Origin: Hydrangea macrophylla
Taxonomy: Eukaryota; Streptophyta; Magnoliopsida; Cornales; Hydrangeaceae
DNA length: 64,000 bases
Direction of reading: 5' to 3'
Assembly: GCA_033977485.1 (NCBI GenBank)
Contig: CM066992.1
Coordinates: 103,242,140-103,306,139 of the forward strand
The notes beneath the pieces are model-generated. The model was not told where the DNA came from and ran no database searches. It saw only the letters and a list, made by a program, of their open reading frames with translations. This document shows positions 58,391 to 64,000 of the stretch, in pieces (the stretch's first letter is position 1; every line of letters starts with the position of its first letter). A program made the translations under genes and the position numbers.

Positions 58391-59105
58391 AAAATAAAAT
58401 ATTAATTTTTTATATTTTTGCAGAATTTTAAAACAATTAAAACAATTCAAAACATTAAAAATGATTTAATTTAATAGCAGAAACTGTTTTAATTATAAAA
58501 TAATTAAATATTTTTCTAATAAAAATATATAAAATATATGTTATGGACCGGGGCTTAGAGACACACCTCCACTCTTCGGACCCATGGTCGCCGGACCAAC
58601 GTCGGCCGGCGAGTGGGCCCCACTCTCCTCAGCGAGAGTGGGCGTGGCTAATCTCTAGTTCATCTTTCCCAAAACAAAACCAATCTGGGTTTTGGGGGCT
58701 GCTCAACCCCCCAACTTTGCAAGCTCATATCTCACTCGCTTTTCGTCAAAAACTTACAAATTTTATATTGTTGGAAAGCTCTCACAGAGTACTACAAGAT
58801 CATGCCAAAAAATAGATTGATCAAACAACTAAATCTTCCGAAAACAGAGAGCATAGTTTCGAAAAAAAATTCATTTTCAACCCAAAACCTAATCTTGGGT
58901 TTGTGATTTCTCCCACATTGGAGATAATCAGCCCATGAGACTTCATGGGGGGACTCTAGGGACCATAAGGAACACAACTATGTAAAAAATTTGGACCCCT
59001 ATTGGAGTTTTGTATTAGACCCACTTGAAAATCAAATTTTCAAAGTTTTTATAAAAAAACTTGAAATCCATCAATGGTGGATTCATTTTTTGGCACATAT
59101 AGGCG

Positions 59106-59133
59106 AACAATAACCTATAGGCTCTGATACCAA
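59106..59133 (-). promoter_or_regulatory. PBS of minus-strand copia
   Basis: On the minus strand the LTR end TTTTTCTACA is followed directly by TTGGTATCAGAGCC, complementary to initiator-Met tRNA. Confidence 0.9.
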
Positions 59134-59383
59134 TGTAGAAAAATCATGCACACAAGCATGGAGTCGGGTTGAGGTCACTTACCTAGCTATAGCCCGACAG
59201 GATCGAATGAGTCGGCGTTGTTACGAGCCAAATCAAGAACCATGAACCTGCTGCACCTTCATCGCTTCTGTGTACTCCTTTGTGCATCGCCTAGGTCGTA
59301 GAAGATGCTACTAGAGCGGTCTCCGTCAATATCACGCACTAAATCCCCAAGCTCCGTGGTGGTGGCTTTAGAAAAAGAAAACC

Positions 59384-59421
<38 letters not shown>

Positions 59422-59564
59422 CTACTTGGTTGTAGTGTGTGTAACCCTAATATGTGTGTGCAATATAAATATATATAGCCACACACCCTAGGTCACCAGG
59501 GCCAAGGCCCATTGGACTCGGTCCAATGTATGTGGGTGCCCGTATGGCCCATATATTTCTTATA
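59134..59564 (-). repeat. 5' LTR of minus-strand copia
   Basis: 431 bp, the pair of 51261-51697. (GA)n at about 59388-59416. Its outer end has TTATA where the other LTR has TTACA, a transition at the terminal CA. Confidence 0.9.
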
Positions 59565-59949
59565 AGCTTAAAAGCCTTTTTTTTCGGGAAAAGTTGATGG
59601 GCAATTAAGGTGCAAAAATGAATAAAGTATGAAATATGTAAGGTAATAGAATTATTTTGAAAAGTTGAGGGGGCAATTAAGGGGCAAAAATGAATAAAGT
59701 ATAAAATATATAAGGTAAAAGAATTATTTCGAAAGTTGGGGGGGCAATTAAGGTGAAAAAAATAACTAATATATGAAATATGTAAGGTAAAAGAGTGATT
59801 TTGAAAAGTTGAGGAGGGGCAACTGCCCCCTCTTGCCCCAACCTGCATCTGCCCTTGCTTATTACCATCAATTGGCACCTACATAATAGTTGGATGATAC
59901 ATTATGTTTTGAAGAATTTTTCTTTTAAAAGTGAACAGAACACCGCAAT

Positions 59950-62020
59950 TGTCACGCCCGTCCCGGAAAATCTTTTTGTTTTAAAATGCATAATTCATTT
60001 TGTTGAACTTATCAATGTTATTTGATGATTGTGAAAGTGGTTGACTAGGGGTCAACGGAAGGTGTTAAGTGAGGACATAATCCAATACTCCATGAGGCAT
60101 TGTTATGATTTAAATAATATTTATGTGATTAAATATTATTTAACCTTAACTGGCATATGTGAATAGTAATTTCATATGTATAGTGTACTTTTTTTGGTAG
60201 TTACGATCTCGATTAAGATCATTTTGATGGATTTAGTAATAATGTAAGTGTTTCGTTGCATAAAAGGTAGGTTGTATAGAAATTTCACGAAAATAGTATT
60301 CGGAACGTAATTACGACAACAACGGAACTTAGACGAAAACTTCCATGATTTATAGTTTTCACTCGTGAAGCAATGAATTAGACGTGTAAGACGTTTCGGG
60401 GAATAATTAAAAGTTTTAAGAACTCGTGGGGAGGTAAACGCAATTTTTTAGAATGTTGTCTATATATAGAAACTCAAGAGATATTTTTATTTCAAAAGTT
60501 TCCAAAACCTAAATCAAGAGGGAAAATCGATGACTGTTCGTTCGTCAGTTTTTCTCCAAATTTCATATTTGAACTCCTCGAGATAAGGGCTTTGTTTTGA
60601 TACCTCTTGTCCACGTTTGGCGAACTTTCATAAAAATCTTAATGTTGGAATTTTGGAGAAAACACATGTAAACTTGTAGGAATTTCTTTTAATCAGAGAT
60701 TTGATGTTTAATCGAACTACTAGTATTTCTGTCAAAGTTATAGGACGATAGCTCGAGGTATGAATTCCTAACCTATGTTATATAGGAAATTTTGGATGCT
60801 TTGAATATTATGTATGAAATTGTGATTCGGGCAAAACTTATATGTTAATTTAGGCCCGTTAAATTTAGCGAGTACGTATGAAAGGCATATTTGTATGACT
60901 ATGTGAGCATGCTATGTGTTTATGTGGGTCAAAGGGAGGATTTACACAATTCTTCCGGGGGGTAAGCTCCTCGATATTTGAGGATTTTGTAGCGATGGCT
61001 ACAGTGCATGATTTGGGAGAAGGCACTACCAGGGCACATTGTATGGTTGGGGAGAAGGCCCTGTCAGGACACTTGGATGAGTGGTTGGGAGAAGACCCTC
61101 CACGGCATCAATTTCATTGTTTCATTACCAGATGAATGCGTGTCTCTCATCCCGGAGACTATTTTTTGTTTTGATGTTTAAAGTATGAATTGTCATATAT
61201 GCATATGTTAGAATTGTACACTCAGCATATAGCTGAGCAATGGAGAATTACTCCATTGCAGGTATGAAGAAAGGAAATATGGAATGCGAGGGATGAGGCC
61301 GTTGGGATCATTCGGAGGAATTGGGGTATAGTTTATTGTAATCAAATCGTATAAGCTCTGGATCGTTATTGGGTTGATGTAATATTCTTTTAAAAACCTT
61401 TTTATGTTGGTTGGAAGCGAATTGGAACTCTTGAGTTCACGACTTAGTGTATAACAAGTTGAATTTCATGTTTTATGAATTGTTGTAGCACTTATGAGAT
61501 TTTGATCCAAATGAACCCTTAACTTGATTAGTTTATGTTTTCCAAACTTACGCAAGTTGTTATACATGTTCTCATAACTTTGGTAAAGATTGCTAAGAGT
61601 TGTAATATGTTTGAAGTGTTGTTATTGGTGAAGGTTGAGTGATGCCTTAGCAAAATTTTGCTACTAGAAAGAATTCTGCTACAGGGTCATTTGACCAGTT
61701 CAACGGGGCAGTTCGACCGATCAAAATGCTCCTTGCATGTTTTCCTTTTCTATCTCGTCCGGAAATTATCTAAATGTTTTCATTGATTCTTAGGGTACCT
61801 TTTGAGTCCCTTTCAACATAAATTCATCTGTTTCAAAATATAATTACGTTTTTAATTTTATATGGATTTTACAACTCGGAAGGTATTGTTTCCAAAATTT
61901 TTGAATACTTAATGTTGTTTTAAGTTTCTTTTCGGCTACTATAATCTTTTAATGAATTAGATGAGCTTTGGTGGCGTGACACGTGTCATATTTCCCCCCG
62001 TAACGCGATGGGTCGTAATA
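59950..62020 (+). mobile_element. Chromovirus-like solo LTR (2,071 bp)
   Basis: Perfect GCAAT duplications (59945-59949 and 62021-62025). Starts TGTCACGCCCGTCCC and ends GGGTCGTAATA, where TGACA would be expected, two transitions away. Shares the layout of the other LTRs, including 'cactcagcatatagctgagca...ccattgcaggtatgaaga' near 61220-61268. It lacks the GGATCGATCC cluster and the GACTTTTACGG block, so it is a more distant subfamily. Confidence 0.82.
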
Positions 62021-62025
62021 GCAAT

Positions 62026-62335
62026 AACCAGTTATAGTGTTTATCATATGGAGTACATGTTTTTTGTATGCAGTTGTTTGGAAAACACAAGAATCGATTT
62101 TGTGGTTTAAAGAAGAAGCAGTTCTAGATAGTATGTGTTTGCAATTTGCATAGCTAGCTACTTTTTAGACGTGTTTGCGTACCTACTTCTTAGACAAGTA
62201 GAAATTTGTGTCTAAAAGTTAAAAATGACCCAAAAACTATTTTTTGTAGGGTTTTGTCAACATGTGCCATCTCTTGTTTATTTCCACTTTCTCTCTTGTT
62301 ATTTCTACTTTTAGAACTTTAACACATATCCATTT
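62026..62335. other. Intergenic DNA
   Basis: AT-rich, no gene recognised; ends with the left 9-bp duplication of the next element. Confidence 0.35.
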
Positions 62336-62344
62336 TTAATCAAA

Positions 62345-62847
62345 TGGCAAATTACACTTTAGTCCATTAAACTATAACATGTTTTCAATTGGGTCCATAT
62401 TTTTTTTTTTTTGCAATTGGGTCCTTAAACTTCAAAAATTCATTCAATCCGGCCCAAATTCTGACACTATTAGCTTAAATTATTAGAAATTTTCACATAC
62501 GTTGCGCGTAATACTTACCCATCACATGTTAGGTTAAGACAAACACAGGAGATTAGATCTAGTCCAATGTGTTTTCGAGTTTGATTGAACGCGATTTCGG
62601 ATTTGATTGAACGCGATTTCGGATCTGATCATTCTCAATCTCCCGTGTTTGTCTTAACCTAATATGTGACAGGTAAGCATTACGCGCAACGTACGTGACA
62701 ATTTTTAAAAGTTTAAGCTAACAGTGTCAAATTTAAATTTGATTGAATGAATTTTTAAAGTTTAAGGATCTAATTGGGAAAAAAAAGAAGTTTATGGGCC
62801 CAATTAAAAATATGTTTTAGTTTAATGGATTAAAGTGTAATTTGGCC
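62345..62847. mobile_element. Mutator-like MITE with long inverted repeats (503 bp)
   Basis: Perfect 9-bp duplication TTAATCAAA (62336-62344 and 62848-62856). Termini TGGCAAATTACACTTTAGTCC and GGATTAAAGTGTAATTTGGCC are inverted, and inverted similarity continues for about 200 bp (for example 'acgttgcgcgtaatacttaccc' against 'gtaagcattacgcgcaacgt'). The centre holds a direct duplication of 'tttgattgaacgcgatttcgga' (about 62580-62625). No transposase. Confidence 0.88.
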
Positions 62848-62859
62848 TTAATCAAACAA

Positions 62860-63144
62860 GGCTTAGTTTGGCCCCCATGTGGCTTTTTAAAAGGAGCTTA
62901 TGAAATTTATTACTAAGTTCTTTGATAATTTTATACAAGTGACACACTACTCTTCAAAAAGACATAATGAAACCAAAAAAGCAACCTTGAACTTTTAAAA
63001 ACTTCATTCTAGAGCTTTTAAAATCTCCCTCCAAAAAAGCCCTAAGTTCAATTTTTGCAAAACTCATAAACTAGTTATCAAATAAATTAACATGAAATTG
63101 GCCTTTAAAAAAGAAGAAGCACCACGTGGGGACAAAACTAAGCC
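62860..63144. mobile_element. Inverted-repeat MITE (285 bp)
   Basis: Starts GGCTTAGTTTGGCCCCCATG and ends with the reverse complement of GGCTTAGTTTTGTCCCCACG; arms are about 25-35 bp. It lies four bases beyond the right duplication of the preceding element. The flanking triplets CAA and TAA do not match exactly, so superfamily is unassigned. Confidence 0.65.
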
Positions 63145-64000
63145 TAAATGTACTGCTCACTTTCGTGAAAATCATTAGTGAGACTTAATTTGAATTTGAT
63201 CATGTTTTCTAACATGGCTTGGGAAACAAGTACTTGATCCAATTATGAAGTCGCAGTAAAGTAATCTAACAGCCCGAGATTGATTGGCCCACTCAACACT
63301 CATTGAACTGTTCAAACTTCAAACTCAGCCAAAGCCCAATGGGTGGACCACATAAGCCTGGACAAACCTTTCAAAGGTCGGCCCTATGACCCGGAGCCTG
63401 GAAACAAGGCCTGGACTGTGTTGGACCGGTCTGGCCCGAGATTGGCGAAAGATTTTGACTTTGCCTATCCAGCTTTTTCCTAGAGTCATCATCATCTTAA
63501 GAAAATATAGGCCATATGCCCATAGCAATGTTATCTGTGTTTTTTTTGCTTGGAACCATAGCAATGTTATCAGTAGTTGTCTTATGGTTCTGTCTTAAGA
63601 CTTTGTGTAGATGTCAAAAGATTATTTTCCAAAACTTGTGATGCAGATTTGAAATGAAGAAGTTAGAACCGAGTAATGGTTTGGTTCTCAAAGTGTGTTT
63701 CTAACACATATATAAGGGAGACCACCTAAAGTGGTTCCGTTATACTCTTTGTTCACTCTTTTAACAAATGTATATATACATGAGTCAATTGACAAGTTTG
63801 TTCACTCTTTTTTTTTTTTTTTTTTTTTTAATATAAACCTTCTTTAAACATGTTCACGGACTTGATTGAGCCGAGCCTGGTACATTTAAACTTGACTTGT
63901 TTATTAAACGAATCAGAAATTTATAATCAAGCATCACTTGTTTATTGAACCAGTCGAGCTGAGCCAAACCCTTATCAAATATGTTTGGGGTAAATATCAC
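63145..64000. other. Right edge of window, no gene seen
   Basis: No supported coding sequence. Poly-T at about 63810-63829. The last 160 bp (from about 63840, 'gacttgattgagccgagcctgg...gaaccagtcgagctgagcc') resemble the low-complexity interior of the hAT-like segment at 48650-49120, read in the opposite orientation, and run off the window. Confidence 0.35.

Larger units (their letters stand above)
55761..59105 (-). other. Leader and gag region of minus-strand copia, AT-rich
   Basis: No credible coding sequence. Contains a small MITE (56793-56925) and the degenerate array at about 57590-58390. The GC-richer stretch 58540-58660 separates the array from the PBS side. Confidence 0.5.
51261..59564 (-). 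mobile_element. Ty1/copia element, minus strand, decayed but structurally complete
   Basis: Perfect AGCTT duplications (51256-51260 and 59565-59569). LTRs 51261-51697 (3' for the element) and 59134-59564 (5'). On the minus strand, TTGGTATCAGAGC follows the 5' LTR and a GAGTGGGAGA-type tract precedes the 3' LTR. Internal order on the minus strand is leader, gag remnant, integrase, RT, RNase H remnant, which is copia order. LTR pairs differ at roughly one base in twelve by eye, so it is an old insertion. Confidence 0.9.
51171..59857. mobile_element. hAT-like MITE split by a copia element
   Basis: Perfect 8-bp duplication CTTATTAC (51163-51170 and 59858-59865). Left terminus TAGGGGCGAATCCAGG, right terminus CCTGCATCTGCCCTTG, imperfect inverted repeats. 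Its own sequence is 51171-51260 plus about 59570-59857; the rest is the nested copia element. Three roughly 80-bp repeats with 'gaaaagttgagggggcaattaagg' fill 59585-59820. Confidence 0.8.

Noticed and set aside
58543..58815. 90-codon ORF in a GC-richer patch
   Set aside because: Lies antisense in the leader of the minus-strand copia element and has no recognisable domain.

Overview
This window is TE-dense, AT-rich nuclear DNA from a flowering plant, most likely a eudicot. The evidence is plant-type GT-AG split genes, Ty1/copia and Ty3/gypsy chromovirus retrotransposons primed by initiator-Met tRNA, Mutator-like, hAT-like, PIF/Harbinger-like and Helitron-like remnants, and CT/GA- and CA-rich microsatellites around genes. 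I cannot name the species. Only two host genes can be supported; nearly everything else is mobile DNA, often nested.

Layout. 1-7002: right-hand part of a Ty1/copia element whose polyprotein is broken by only three in-frame stops. It is inserted in the 5' LTR of an older Ty3/gypsy chromovirus (7003-18833). That chromovirus carries a 3,250-bp solo LTR (10535-13784) inside its reverse transcriptase. 18834-27915: a palindromic satellite-like repeat locus, split by a solo LTR (20461-26314) that itself holds a 3.8-kb gag-only element (21970-25765), then a Mutator-like element (26469-27637). 27916-30348: another solo LTR with a perfect target duplication. 30354-34202: Helitron-like end, small hAT-like elements, CA/GA microsatellites and a fold-back MITE.

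Host genes. Phosphatidylinositol synthase (34819-41533, +) can be rebuilt from ten exons with intact splice sites, phase and catalytic motif, although introns 1, 3 and 9 contain transposons and intron 6 a 40-G run. A plastid-type NicO-family nickel/cobalt transporter-like gene (42874-47698, -) has two exons and converges tail-to-tail on it. The two genes have no obvious functional link.

Right part. 47699-51170: upstream DNA with a Mutator-like MITE and a 44-bp tandem repeat. 51171-59857: a hAT-like element with a perfect 8-bp duplication, split by a decayed minus-strand copia element (51261-59564) that has both LTRs, a PBS, a PPT and a perfect 5-bp duplication. 59950-62020: a further chromovirus-like solo LTR. 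62345-63144: two adjacent fold-back elements.

I see no prokaryote-like defence system, CRISPR, tRNA or rRNA. The most unusual signals are arrays of short GATC-centred palindromes in LTRs of unrelated retrotransposon families, the gag-only element, the palindromic satellite locus, and the nesting order, which can be read directly from target-site duplications. Everything was read by eye; no alignment or database search was run.
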